This document shows, one piece after another, positions 28,359-37,409 of a stretch of DNA of 64,000 bases (position 1 is the stretch's first letter; each line of letters opens with the position of its first letter). A program made the position numbers and the translations under genes. This DNA is from Stieleria neptunia (GTDB lineage Bacteria > Planctomycetota > Planctomycetia > Pirellulales > Pirellulaceae), in the NCBI RefSeq assembly GCF_007754155.1, contig NZ_CP037423.1, positions 8,862,938-8,926,937 of the forward strand. Direction: 5' to 3'. Below the pieces are notes generated by a model, which ran no database searches, was not told the origin of the DNA, and worked only from the letters and a program-made list of their open reading frames with translations.

Positions 28359-28399
28359 TTGACACCGACGCCGCCCCTTGTATCATTGCATTAATACAA
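28359..28399 (+). promoter_or_regulatory. Promoter and overlapping palindromic operator of the gntR-ABC operon
   Basis: TTGACA at 28359-28364 and TATCAT at 28381-28386, separated by 16 bp, make a good sigma-70-type promoter 24 bp before ATG 28410. The inverted repeat TTGTAT (28378-28383) and ATACAA (28394-28399) overlaps the -10 box, with ATTGCATT in between. YtrA-type GntR regulators usually repress their own operon through such a palindrome, so this is the likely autoregulatory operator. Confidence 0.7.
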
Positions 28400-28409
28400 A
28401 GGTGCAATC

Positions 28410-28802
28410 ATGCTGATCCAAATCCAATCCGGCAGCCAGCCGATCTACCAGCAGATCGTCGAACAGATTCGCTTTCGGATCCTCTCTTCGCAGCTCAAGG
28501 CCGGTGACGAACTGCCGACGATCCGTGGGCTTGCCGAATCACTGAAGGTCAACCCGAACACCATCGCCCGCGCCTACCGCGAGCTGGAACATGAAGGGCT
28601 GGTCGAAAAGCGACGCACGACCGGGACCTTCGTCGCAGAAACCTCGGGAACACTCAGCCGCACACGCCGTCGGCAAATCCTCACCCCCGAAATCGACAAA
28701 CTGCTCGTGCTCGCCAGCCATCTGGGTGCCGCCCCGGCCGAACTGGATGAATTGATCGCATCCCGCCAGCAAGCCCTTCAACGAAAGGAACAACGCCCAT
28801 GA
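28410..28802 (+). CDS. GntR-family transcriptional regulator, YtrA-like
   Basis: 130 residues. N-terminal winged helix-turn-helix: SGSQPIYQQIVEQIRFRILS, then KAGDELPTIRGLAESLKVNPNTIARAYRELEHEGLVEKRRTTGTF, a textbook GntR reading head. The C-terminal part (residues ~85-130) is a short helical tail, not a ligand-binding domain, which places it in the YtrA subgroup that controls ABC transporters. It overlaps the ATPase gene by four bases (ATGA). Its promoter carries a matching palindrome. Confidence 0.93.
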   Translation: MLIQIQSGSQPIYQQIVEQIRFRILSSQLKAGDELPTIRGLAESLKVNPNTIARAYRELEHEGLVEKRRTTGTFVAETSGTLSRTRRRQILTPEIDKLLVLASHLGAAPAELDELIASRQQALQRKEQRP

Positions 28803-29752
28803 CTTCCGCCGACGATTTTGCCGTACGCATCGAGTCACTCTCGCGGGCCTTTCGCGGAACGCAGGCACTGATCGATGTCAGCTTGCAGATCCCGCGCGGG
28901 TCCGTCTTCGGGCTCGTCGGTCTCAACGGGGCAGGCAAGACGACACTGATCCAACATGTGATCGGTTCCTTGAAAGCGTTGCACGGAAGCGTCAACGTGC
29001 TCGGCCAGGATCCGACGGTCCACCCGGAAAAGCTGCTCGCTCGGATCGGCTACATGACCGAAGAGGACTCGCTGCCGAAATGGATGCGAATCAGCGACCT
29101 GACCAGTTTCTGCCGAACGGTCTATCCGACTTGGTCGGACTCGTATGCGCGCGAATTGTGCGACATGTTCGGTCTATCGACCACCGCCAAACTCAAGTCG
29201 CTTTCCAAAGGTGGCCGTGCCCGCGTGGCGCTGTTGGCGGCGATCGCGCACCGACCGGAACTGCTGATCTTGGACGAACCCAGCAGCGGTTTGGATCCGA
29301 TCGCGCGGGCCGACATTCTGGAAGCGATCATTCGCACCGTGGCCGACGAAGGCCGCACGGTGTTGTTTTCCAGCCACCTGCTCGAAGAGATCGATCGGGT
29401 CTGCGATCACATCGCGTTGATCCATGATGGCGTCCTGTTGGAATCGATTCCGGCGGCGACCTTGCCCGAACGGTACACCGAGTGTTTCTATCGCACGGAG
29501 ACACCATCGTCGCGTCCGCCCGAGATCCCGGGCTCGTTCGGCGGCACGGGCGACGCGTCGGAATGGTCCGTGTTGATGGACTCCGAAAATGAAGCGTCGG
29601 CATCGACGACCACCTCGATCGAATCTCACGGATCGCGTTGGGAATTGGTGCGTCAAGAACCGGCGACGGTTCACCGTTGGTTCGCCGGTCGCGTGCGCCG
29701 GCCCTCGGCGGCAGCAGCGTCGACGCAAGCGGAGGGCATTCAACATGTCTGA
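28799..29752 (+). CDS. ABC transporter ATP-binding protein
   Basis: 317 residues. Walker A is GLNGAGKTT (residues ~42-50), the Q-loop region YMTEEDSLPKWM, the signature a variant LSKGGRARVALLAA (LSKGG for LSGGQ), Walker B LLILDEPSSGLDP and the H-loop SSHLLEEIDRV. After residue ~225 is a ~90-residue extension rich in Ser/Thr/Pro, longer than usual for YtrB-type ATPases. It is sandwiched between gntR and the membrane subunit with start-stop overlaps on both sides, so it is the energising subunit of that exporter. Confidence 0.93.
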   Translation: MTSADDFAVRIESLSRAFRGTQALIDVSLQIPRGSVFGLVGLNGAGKTTLIQHVIGSLKALHGSVNVLGQDPTVHPEKLLARIGYMTEEDSLPKWMRISDLTSFCRTVYPTWSDSYARELCDMFGLSTTAKLKSLSKGGRARVALLAAIAHRPELLILDEPSSGLDPIARADILEAIIRTVADEGRTVLFSSHLLEEIDRVCDHIALIHDGVLLESIPAATLPERYTECFYRTETPSSRPPEIPGSFGGTGDASEWSVLMDSENEASASTTTSIESHGSRWELVRQEPATVHRWFAGRVRRPSAAAASTQAEGIQHV

Positions 29753-31451
29753 AATCATGGCACTGACCAGGTTGTCGATCGCGCGCTGCAGGACGGTGCT
29801 GACTATCGCGATCGTCTACATGCTTGTGATCCACCTCGGCACTGTCCTCTACAGCCTCAGCGAGGCCGGGGGCACGGCGACCGGCCAGCGCGCCGCCGTT
29901 TCGATCGTCGTGATGTTCTCGCTTCCGCTGCTCGGGATCACCTTCGCCTTGTTCGACTTCAGCGACCAAGGCGACATCGGTGGCGGCGCGACGGGATACC
30001 TGCCTTGGTTATTACGGATGCCGGTCCGGACCTGGAAACTCGCCGCCGTCCCGCTGGGTCTGAAAACACTGTGGACGCTCGCTGTTTGCGGCGCGATTGC
30101 ATTGACGGCCCGAGTCGTCGGAATCCCGCTGGAACGTTGGTTCATTCCTGCGGTGGGGATTGCGACGCTGTATGTTCTGGCCTGTCTGGTCACTTGGCAA
30201 CCGTTTCGCTGGACCTACACACGTCTTTCGCTGATCGGAATCCTGTTCATCCCCGCCTACGCGTGGCTGATCGCATCGGTTTCACTCGCGTTCGCCAACG
30301 AACGCTCCGACATGCCGTCGGATCCAACCTCGATCACCGCCGCTTGGATCATCGGACTCTCGACCTACGCGGCGCTGACATTGCTCGCGCTGCGCGCCGT
30401 GCGATTGGCACGTTGCCAAGTCGCCGGACGAATCAGTGAGTCGCGCGGGTGGATGGCGTCTGCGGAAACCGCATCGCCTGCCGTGGCCGCGGCCGCATCA
30501 TCGGCGACACCACCGAAGCACCCCGCCAAGATCTCACCGATCGCCGCACTGCTGCGATTTGAAGCGGTCAAACTCGCCGAGTTCGGGGCAAAGATCGTCG
30601 CCGCCAGTTGGTTGCTGATCGTGCTGTTCTTCTCCCTTTTCAGCCAGACCGGAACCGACACCTTTGTCTTCCTGGTGGTCGTGTTTCTGTTTCCAGGGAT
30701 CTTCTTGAACGAATGGAAACTGTCGGGGCTGCACGCGAACTTTCTGCCGCACACGCTCGCGATGGCGCCGATCCGGACGACGACGATTGTCTGGACGCAC
30801 CAGATGATCACCACGGCGATCTGGTTTGCATCGCTGCTGGGGGTTCCGATCGTGATGCTGATCTGGCACACCAGCGGCGCCAGTGCACCGATGATTGACG
30901 CTTGGCAGCGCGTGATCGGATCGCAATTCGACGCTCCCGACGCCTTCGCGCGACTCGCCGGGATTTCCGTCCTTGTCGCGACGTTGCTGGTCATCCGCCA
31001 AACGACGTGGAACGTTGCAGCGAGTTCAACGGATGAGAAACGATTCGTGTACTGGATGATCGCCGCGAAATTTACCGTCGCCTTCGCCGCGTTCAGCTGG
31101 TTCTTGTTCCAGTTCTTGCAGTTTCCCGATTGGGAAGCCTGGACGCGGTGGGCGTGGCAGTGCATCGCCCAACTGCCAAGGTTGCTACCCTGGTTGGCAG
31201 CGACCAAAACGCTCCTGGTCGTCTTCGCGACCGTGCTGCTCAATCGCTCCGGTCTGGCCGAACGGCGAACCGTCGTCGGACTGCTCGTCGGCTATCTCGC
31301 CTGCACGTTCTTTGTCGCAGGAATCGCCTGGCGATGGATGCCCAGTGATCACGTCGCTCTGTGGCACTGCGTGACGGCGACTGCGGTGTTGATGCCGTAT
31401 AGCCGGATCGTGTTGGCGCCTCTCTGTTTGGCGCATAACCGGCACGCCTAA
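29745..31451 (+). CDS. ABC transporter membrane subunit
   Basis: 568 residues; ATG 29745 overlaps the end of the ATPase gene by eight bases. Two sets of about six hydrophobic segments, for example VLTIAIVYMLVIHLGTVLYSL, AAVSIVVMFSLPLLGITFAL, VAASWLLIVLFFSLFSQ and VFLVVVFLFPGIFL, are split by a charged/Ala-rich loop at residues ~235-270. It has no nucleotide-binding domain. This layout suits a YtrC/D-like or ABC-2-like permease that pairs with the upstream ATPase. Substrate unknown; regulation by the YtrA-like protein suggests a response to cell-envelope stress or antibiotics. Confidence 0.85.
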   Translation: MSEIMALTRLSIARCRTVLTIAIVYMLVIHLGTVLYSLSEAGGTATGQRAAVSIVVMFSLPLLGITFALFDFSDQGDIGGGATGYLPWLLRMPVRTWKLAAVPLGLKTLWTLAVCGAIALTARVVGIPLERWFIPAVGIATLYVLACLVTWQPFRWTYTRLSLIGILFIPAYAWLIASVSLAFANERSDMPSDPTSITAAWIIGLSTYAALTLLALRAVRLARCQVAGRISESRGWMASAETASPAVAAAASSATPPKHPAKISPIAALLRFEAVKLAEFGAKIVAASWLLIVLFFSLFSQTGTDTFVFLVVVFLFPGIFLNEWKLSGLHANFLPHTLAMAPIRTTTIVWTHQMITTAIWFASLLGVPIVMLIWHTSGASAPMIDAWQRVIGSQFDAPDAFARLAGISVLVATLLVIRQTTWNVAASSTDEKRFVYWMIAAKFTVAFAAFSWFLFQFLQFPDWEAWTRWAWQCIAQLPRLLPWLAATKTLLVVFATVLLNRSGLAERRTVVGLLVGYLACTFFVAGIAWRWMPSDHVALWHCVTATAVLMPYSRIVLAPLCLAHNRHA

Positions 31452-31477
31452 CCGCGTCGGGCATGCTGTGCATGCCA

Positions 31478-31585
31478 GTACGACGTCCTTTCTAGGTCGT
31501 CGTCGGGAGTCCAGCGGACGACGGCCCGGAAGGGCCATCGTACTCGAAAAGCCGATCGTCTTAAGCTGGACGGTCTCTCAAGGCT
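31478..31585. repeat. Dispersed ~110 bp repeat, copy 3
   Basis: Starts GTACGACGTCCTTTC, contains GGTCGTCG and GACGACGGCCCGGAAGGGCC, then ATCGTACTCGAAAAGCCG, and ends AGCTGGACGGTCTCTCAAGG. Same family as 10825 and 13720. It lies at the convergent junction between the ABC permease and the kinase operon. Confidence 0.82.
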
Positions 31586-31838
31586 AGACACCAACGGTCG
31601 CTCCGATTGCGGCGTCGTCTCCACCGATCGATGAATCGCAAAAATCTTCCGATTCAACCATCAGAGTCTCGATCTCGTCCAATAGATCAAACCGTCGAGC
31701 CGTCCAATCCATCGGCAGATCGACATCCCATCGCTTTTCAAGAGGAAGATAAAAACACATTTGGACTCCATCGATTGACGAACGAATTGCTGCCGATCCG
31801 CGTGCTGGAGAAACGTGCCCCCTCGACGTTCCGGACAC
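31584..31838 (-). CDS. Possible small hypothetical protein
   Basis: 84 residues from GTG 31838, or 58 residues from ATG 31760. The C-terminal part, MCFYLPLEKRWDVDLPMDWT followed by ARRFDLLDEIETLMVESEDF, has balanced composition and reads like protein, unlike the Arg-rich shadows nearby. It starts 7 bp after the kinase gene ends on the same strand, and its 3' end touches a dispersed repeat. It may be a small gene or a remnant. No family recognised. Confidence 0.35.
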   Translation of the reverse strand: MSGTSRGHVSPARGSAAIRSSIDGVQMCFYLPLEKRWDVDLPMDWTARRFDLLDEIETLMVESEDFCDSSIGGDDAAIGATVGV

Positions 31839-31844
31839 GCAATC

Positions 31845-34226
31845 CTATTCCTGCAACCCGCTCAGGTCCCAGACGCGGATGGTGCCGTCGCGGCCGCTGG
31901 TGGCGATTTGGTGGGCGACCGGATCCAGGGAAACGTTGTGCACGGCGGATTCGTGGCCGGACAGTGACGTCACCAGCTCGCCGCTGGCCAGGTCCCAAAT
32001 CCGGCACTTTCCGTCTTGGCTGGCGACGACGGCATGCGTTCCATCGCCGCAAAACGCGACGCTCCAGTTGTCACCGCAGCTGCCTTCCAGCTGACGTGTT
32101 TCCAGCCCCGTCGCCGTGTCCCAAATACGAATCGACTTGCCCCAACCGACGGTCGCCACTTGGCTTCCCGAGGGTGCAAACTTGACATTGTAGATCGGGC
32201 CTTCGTGACCGAGCATCGTCTGCCGCGTCTCCAGTGTTTCGGCGTCCCAAATCCGCACGATCTTGTCGCTGCCGACCGACGCGATCAAGCGTCCGTCGGG
32301 TGACCAATCGACACTGTAGATCGACCCCGGCTGGGTCACGCTGGCGAGCGGTCGCCCGGAATCGATGTCCCAGGTGTGGATCACGCCATCGTGATCGCCG
32401 GCGACGATCCGTCTGCCGTCGGGTGAAAAGGCGATCTTGCGGACGGCACTGTGGGCATCCCATTCCTGCAGCAATTCCAACGACTCGGAATCCCAGATTT
32501 TAACCATGCCGTCGTTGCCGCTGGTCGCGACGATGTCCTTGCTCGGGTGATACTGGATCATCCAAACGATGCCGCGATGGGCGTCAAAGCTTCGCAACAC
32601 CTTTTGCTGTTGGATATCCCACAACCGCACGCTGCCGTCTTCGATCGCGGCGACCACTTTTTGGCCCGTCGGATCGAAGTCCACCGCCCAAACCGTTCCC
32701 GGGTTTCCGCCCAGGACGACGGACGGAAACACCGGACCGGTATCAACTGGTGCGACCGCGGCCGGTTCGTCTCGCGTTGCCAGAAAAATCATCGCGGCAC
32801 ACAGACTGGTGATCCCGATCAGTCCGGCCGCCCAAGCGGCGCGGAGCGCGTTGCGGGAAACCAGTCGATGCGAACCGCTGCGTCGCAGTTTCTTCGACGT
32901 GCTGGCAACCGCCGGGACTTGCAACGGTGAAATTGGGCCATAACTGGTCACGATTTCGGCCAGGGTCTCGGCGACAAAGGCGGCCGACTCGGGGCGCCGC
33001 GCGGGGTTTTTGTCCATCAACGCCATCGTCAGTTCGGACAACGGCAAGGGGATTTTTGAATTCAGCTTGACCGGCGGCTTTGGCGTTTCGTCCATGATGC
33101 GTTTCATCACACCGACGATCGATGGGGCTTCAAAGGGCGACACGCCAGTCAGCATTTCGTAAAGCACCGCACCGAGCGAGAACAGGTCGCTCTTCTCGTC
33201 CGCGGTCGCCCCGGTGGCCTGTTCGGGTGACATGTACAGCGGCGTTCCGGTGACCATCCCGGTCTTGGTCAAGCGGACATCATCGGTCGCACGTGCCAAA
33301 CCGAAATCCGTCAACTTGACGCGATCGGTTCCCGATTCGATCAAGATGTTCGCCGGCTTGATGTCACGATGCACCATGTCGCGTCCGTGGGCGGCGGACA
33401 ATCCCGCAGCGATCTGCATCGCGATGCGAGCGGCCTCCGCCGGCGGCAACGGCTTCTCCTCTTGCAGTCGTTTCTCCAGCGTCACGCCTTCGATGTACTG
33501 CATCACCAGGAATGCGACTTCCCCTTGATCCTCGCGGGCGACTTGATGCATCGCGACGACGTGTTCGTGGGAAATCGCTGCGGCGGCGCGGCCTTCGCGA
33601 CAAAAACGCTGACGGGCCACGTCGTTCTTGGCGTACTCGGGATTGAGCACCTTGATCGCGACGTTGCGTTGCAAGTGCGTGTCGAAGGCTTCCAGCACGA
33701 TCCCCATGCCGCCTCGGCCGATCACCCGTGAAACTTCGAAGTGATGCAGGCGACCGATGTAGGCGGGGTCGTCGGACTTTTTGAGAAACGGCAACGTGAC
33801 CGGACTGGCCGCTTCGATCGTCGGCGTCATGTCTCTATCCGATGGCGTCGGGGTCTGATCCGATGGCGTCGGGGCCTGATCCGATCCGACATCCACACCC
33901 GGCGGCACCTGTGTGATGTTGGCATCGGCGTTCGGGGTATCCCGGCTCGGAAAGCTGCCCGAGACCGCGGCGACGGCCTTCCAATACGCCGAATCACTCG
34001 GCGGCAGCGCCCCGACCGCTCGGCCGACGAGATCCTCGATCGGCACGTCCTTCGCCGCGTCACCTTGCATGATCGAACGGCCAGATATCTCGACCGACTC
34101 GAGAACCGTTTGGCAATGCGTACAGCCCCCGATGTGCTCGGTCGCACCACTCGCTTCTGCCTCCGGCAACGAACCGCCCACCAACGCTTTCAATTGCGTC
34201 TTGGTCGGGCAAGCTGAGACTGTCAT
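31845..34226 (-). CDS. Membrane Ser/Thr protein kinase with N-terminal zinc-finger motif and C-terminal WD40 repeats
   Basis: 793 residues. Residues 31-38 (HIGGCTHC) fit the HxxxCxxC zinc-binding motif of anti-sigma factors. A Pro/Thr linker leads to a Hanks kinase: GRGGMG (170-175), Lys192, HRDIKPAN (286-293), DFG (307-309), GTPLYMSPEQ. One membrane span (~464-484) is followed by seven or so WD40 repeats (~500-793: SVRLWDIQQQ, MVKIWDSESL, TIRVWDLSG), probably a beta-propeller sensor. ATG 34226 overlaps the ECF sigma stop (ATGA) and has GAGGAAG upstream. Likely controls that sigma factor by binding, phosphorylation or both. Confidence 0.92.
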   Translation of the reverse strand: MTVSACPTKTQLKALVGGSLPEAEASGATEHIGGCTHCQTVLESVEISGRSIMQGDAAKDVPIEDLVGRAVGALPPSDSAYWKAVAAVSGSFPSRDTPNADANITQVPPGVDVGSDQAPTPSDQTPTPSDRDMTPTIEAASPVTLPFLKKSDDPAYIGRLHHFEVSRVIGRGGMGIVLEAFDTHLQRNVAIKVLNPEYAKNDVARQRFCREGRAAAAISHEHVVAMHQVAREDQGEVAFLVMQYIEGVTLEKRLQEEKPLPPAEAARIAMQIAAGLSAAHGRDMVHRDIKPANILIESGTDRVKLTDFGLARATDDVRLTKTGMVTGTPLYMSPEQATGATADEKSDLFSLGAVLYEMLTGVSPFEAPSIVGVMKRIMDETPKPPVKLNSKIPLPLSELTMALMDKNPARRPESAAFVAETLAEIVTSYGPISPLQVPAVASTSKKLRRSGSHRLVSRNALRAAWAAGLIGITSLCAAMIFLATRDEPAAVAPVDTGPVFPSVVLGGNPGTVWAVDFDPTGQKVVAAIEDGSVRLWDIQQQKVLRSFDAHRGIVWMIQYHPSKDIVATSGNDGMVKIWDSESLELLQEWDAHSAVRKIAFSPDGRRIVAGDHDGVIHTWDIDSGRPLASVTQPGSIYSVDWSPDGRLIASVGSDKIVRIWDAETLETRQTMLGHEGPIYNVKFAPSGSQVATVGWGKSIRIWDTATGLETRQLEGSCGDNWSVAFCGDGTHAVVASQDGKCRIWDLASGELVTSLSGHESAVHNVSLDPVAHQIATSGRDGTIRVWDLSGLQE

Positions 34227-34831
34227 TGCGCTTCCTCTTCTTGTTCCAGCCGCTGGATCTCGGCACGCAGCCGCGCGGTCACTCGACTTTTGGCGACGTA
34301 GATCGCGCCGGTGCTCATCGACAATTCCTTCGCCGCCTCGGCAGCCGTACGGCCTTCGACCGCCGTGATCCGAAAGGCAGACCAAGTTTTGGGATCCGAG
34401 TTTTCTTCGACGATTTTCATTGCGATCGCAGCAAGTGAACGAAGGTGTTCCAATTCCCACTGCTCGCTGAGTTCGTTTCGGTCGTCAGCAGCTTGGGACA
34501 ACAATTCCAATTGAGCCGTATCATTTCCCGAGGGTCCGGCTTTCTTTCGCTTTTCAAAATAGGTGTACAGCCGATTCCGGGTGATTGTGAACAACCACGA
34601 ACGGAAGCCGCCTTTTTCCTTGTCATACTCCAATCGCCCGATCGCCGAACCGACCCGTCGAAAGACGTCTTGCACGATGTCTGCGGCATCGGCGTCTTGC
34701 AGCCCCCGGCTGCGAACGAATCGGTAGAGCATCGGGCCATAGTCACGCAAAAAATCGCTCCATGCCTCGTGATCGTTGGCGTCGCGAAGCCTCAAAAGGA
34801 GCGTCGCTCGCGTCACAGGAGATTCGCTCAC
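34223..34831 (-). CDS. ECF-type RNA polymerase sigma factor
   Basis: 202 residues from GTG 34831 (VSESPVTRATLLLRLRD). Region 2: AWSDFLRDYGPMLYRFVRSR, GLQDADAADIVQDVFRRV, FRSWLFTITRNRLYTYFEKR. Region 4: VEGRTAAEAAKELSMSTGAIYVAKSRVTARLR, a helix-turn-helix for -35 recognition. GACAGGG precedes the GTG. It belongs to the planctomycete ECF groups found in operon with Ser/Thr kinases. The upstream open extension (to 34912) lacks homology and was excluded. Confidence 0.92.
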   Translation of the reverse strand: MSESPVTRATLLLRLRDANDHEAWSDFLRDYGPMLYRFVRSRGLQDADAADIVQDVFRRVGSAIGRLEYDKEKGGFRSWLFTITRNRLYTYFEKRKKAGPSGNDTAQLELLSQAADDRNELSEQWELEHLRSLAAIAMKIVEENSDPKTWSAFRITAVEGRTAAEAAKELSMSTGAIYVAKSRVTARLRAEIQRLEQEEEAQ

Positions 34832-35182
34832 CCTGTCTGTCTCAATTTTGAAGTTCGGTCCACTCGGCCACCGGCAGTGACGGCGCAAAAAACCAAGCGT
34901 GCGATCGTGCAAGACAGTATAGCGACCGAACCGAGACTGACAGTCGGCACGTTCCTCCGCTGGGACTACCTGACGGGGATCGCTCTCTTACAACGTCGAA
35001 ATCGGAATTCCCTGCTTTTGCGATTCTTCGCCTTCCTCCCGACCCGAACATCCCACGTCACCAGCCCCCCCGTTTAGAATTCGTTGCGGAAGCTCCCGCG
35101 GCAATTCGCGTCTTGCGGGGTCATCCGATTAGTTTCATAGCGTTTCGACGTCCTTTTCCCGCACTGCGATTGTTGCCCCCCC
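34832..35182. other. Divergent intergenic region
   Basis: 351 bp between the ECF sigma gene (-) and the GAF-HlyD gene (+). Presumably carries both promoters, one perhaps autoregulated by the ECF factor, but no clear consensus, repeat or RNA is visible. Confidence 0.4.
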
Positions 35183-37399
35183 GTGCCGAGTTCAACGAAA
35201 TCACCCGACGGCGCCGCGGATTCCGATTCTCCCCCCGCAGATCCATCCCCCCGGACCGCGACATTTCCCGACGACCTCGTCGATCGGCGGCTGCAGCCGC
35301 GCGATCCCGCGGATTCGATTTCCGCCACCATGCTCTCGATCGCCGCTCGATCCTCCTGCCCGACCGAATTCCTGGAACAGATGGCTGGCCGATGGCTGGC
35401 AACGTTTTCGGCAGATGCCGTCGCGGTCACGCACCCCAACTGGCCCGCGCCGATGTTGCTGGGCTCCGATGCGGAGCTGACCCGGCGGCTTGACGCCACA
35501 CAGATCGGCAACCTGCTGGCGTCGTCCACTTCGGCCGCGACCGCTTGCGATCTGCCGTTGCAGCCACCACCCGACTCGCCGCTTTCCGATACTCCCGCTC
35601 GAGCGTTCGAATCGACCGAGCCTGGTACGGGCAATCGAGCCCGCGGGTTGCACGTTCGCTTGACCGACGGACACGTCCCCTGCGCCGTCTTGCTGATTTA
35701 CGCCGATCGCCAGCTCCCCGACGTCGCCGTTCAAATCCGTCAGCTGAAACGTTTGGCCGAATCGGCCCGCTGCTGCCGGATCGCACTTCATGGCTTCCGC
35801 GACGATCACGCCGCGAGAAAGCTGCCGAGGAACGGGGGCGCGGCCGGTGACGAGCGCGCGTTGCGTCATTTCCACCGTGATTTGGACGTCACCGGGACCG
35901 CCTATCGCATCGCCAATGAATCTCGGCGCGTGCTGTCGCTCGATCGCGTCACGGTTTTGGTGGCCAAAAGGTCGCGGCTGCGCGTGGAATCGGTCAGCGG
36001 CGTTGCCGTTGTCGATCGACGGGCCAACGCGATCGCCGCCGCGGAGACGCTTGCCCAGCGGGCCCTCGTTTTGGGCCGTCCCATCAAGCTGCCTTCTTCT
36101 GCCCCCCTGCCGCCACAGCTGGCCGATCCGCTTGATGACTATCTGGAAGAAACCGACGTCGCCTCGGTGTGGGTCATGCCGCTGTATCAGCCCCGCGCGT
36201 CCAACGCGTCCCACGGCAATCGACATCGCTCATCCGCGATCGACGTTACCGAACCTTCACGCGGCGATTACACCGACGACCAGACCAGCGACGCCGAACC
36301 GATCGGGGTGCTGCTGCTGGAATCGTTTGCCGAAGACGCCGAAGTCGAACCGACCGCGGCGATGCGCGACGTCGCTGCCGAAGCCGCGGTGGCGCTGGCG
36401 AATGCTCGCGAGCACCATCGCATCTTCGGCCTACGCGTCCTGAAAACCCTGGGCGACTGGATCGGCGGGCGTCGACTGCCTTACACCACGCTCGGATTGG
36501 TGGCGACGGCACTGTTGCTGATCGCGGCAACGGTGATCCAGGTCGATCACAAAATCATTGCGACGGGATTTGCCGAGCCGTCGAGTCAACAAAACGTCTT
36601 CGCGCGTACCGATGGAGTCGTCAAAGCAATCCTTGTTCGCGACGGCCAGCGGGTTTCCGCCGGTGACGTGTTGATGCGTCTGGAAAACGCCGACTTGGAA
36701 TCCACCGCCGAATCTCTCTCGGGTGAAATCCAGACGACCGCGCAACGCCTGACATCGATCCGATCGATGCTGCTGGATCCCGCCACGGATGCCAAACAAT
36801 CCGGTCGGATGGCGATCGAACAACGCCAACTGCAAAGCGAGCTGAACAACCTGCAAAGCCAGCTGGACCTTGTCCGCCGCCAACTCTCCGAGCTGGAAAT
36901 CACCGCTCCGATCGATGGCGTCGTTTCGGCGTGGCAACTGAAACGCAAACTGTCCGACCGGCCGGTCGCGCGCGGCAATCATTTGCTGAGCATCGTTCGC
37001 ACCGACGGCCCCTGGCAGCTGCGGCTTGAAATCCCCGACAAAGACGCGGCCGAAATCCGTCGCGCATCGACCGCGGTAGAAGCTCCGAAAGTCGAATTCG
37101 CCGCAGCGTCCCACCCCGAATCAACCTTCGTCGCCACACTTCAGTCCGTCGCCGGCGTGGCGAGGCGAAACGCACAGGGCCTGACCGTCATCGATGCCGT
37201 CGCAACGGTGGATCCACCAGACCATCAACCAGACGACGCCGATCACCGATTCGGCACGCAAACGTTTGCATCGGCCGATGCGCACAACGGCGTCGAAGCG
37301 ACGGCCAAGATCCATTGCGGGCGACGCTCGCTGCTGGGCAGCTGGTTCGGCGACGTCAGTGATTTCGTCCATCGCAACCTTCTCTTTTACGTGCGATGA
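35183..37399 (+). CDS. GAF-domain/HlyD-family membrane fusion protein
   Basis: 738 residues from GTG 35183. Residues ~40-230 are soluble with no clear family. Residues ~235-415 read as a GAF-like domain (FHRDLDVTGTAYRIANESRR.., RVTVLVAKRSRLRVESVSG, AAEAAVALANAREHHRIF). One membrane span (~432-452, YTTLGLVATALLLIAATVIQ) precedes an HlyD-type adaptor: lipoyl half-motifs VFARTDGVVKAILVRDGQRV and LEITAPIDGVVSAWQLK around a coiled coil (~510-580, QLQSELNNLQSQLDLVRRQL). The next gene starts 10 bp downstream and carries its own HlyD-like half, so the two probably form one envelope complex. A cytoplasmic sensor fused to an export adaptor is unusual. Confidence 0.83.
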   Translation: MPSSTKSPDGAADSDSPPADPSPRTATFPDDLVDRRLQPRDPADSISATMLSIAARSSCPTEFLEQMAGRWLATFSADAVAVTHPNWPAPMLLGSDAELTRRLDATQIGNLLASSTSAATACDLPLQPPPDSPLSDTPARAFESTEPGTGNRARGLHVRLTDGHVPCAVLLIYADRQLPDVAVQIRQLKRLAESARCCRIALHGFRDDHAARKLPRNGGAAGDERALRHFHRDLDVTGTAYRIANESRRVLSLDRVTVLVAKRSRLRVESVSGVAVVDRRANAIAAAETLAQRALVLGRPIKLPSSAPLPPQLADPLDDYLEETDVASVWVMPLYQPRASNASHGNRHRSSAIDVTEPSRGDYTDDQTSDAEPIGVLLLESFAEDAEVEPTAAMRDVAAEAAVALANAREHHRIFGLRVLKTLGDWIGGRRLPYTTLGLVATALLLIAATVIQVDHKIIATGFAEPSSQQNVFARTDGVVKAILVRDGQRVSAGDVLMRLENADLESTAESLSGEIQTTAQRLTSIRSMLLDPATDAKQSGRMAIEQRQLQSELNNLQSQLDLVRRQLSELEITAPIDGVVSAWQLKRKLSDRPVARGNHLLSIVRTDGPWQLRLEIPDKDAAEIRRASTAVEAPKVEFAAASHPESTFVATLQSVAGVARRNAQGLTVIDAVATVDPPDHQPDDADHRFGTQTFASADAHNGVEATAKIHCGRRSLLGSWFGDVSDFVHRNLLFYVR

Positions 37400-37409
37400 C
37401 ACCGAAACG

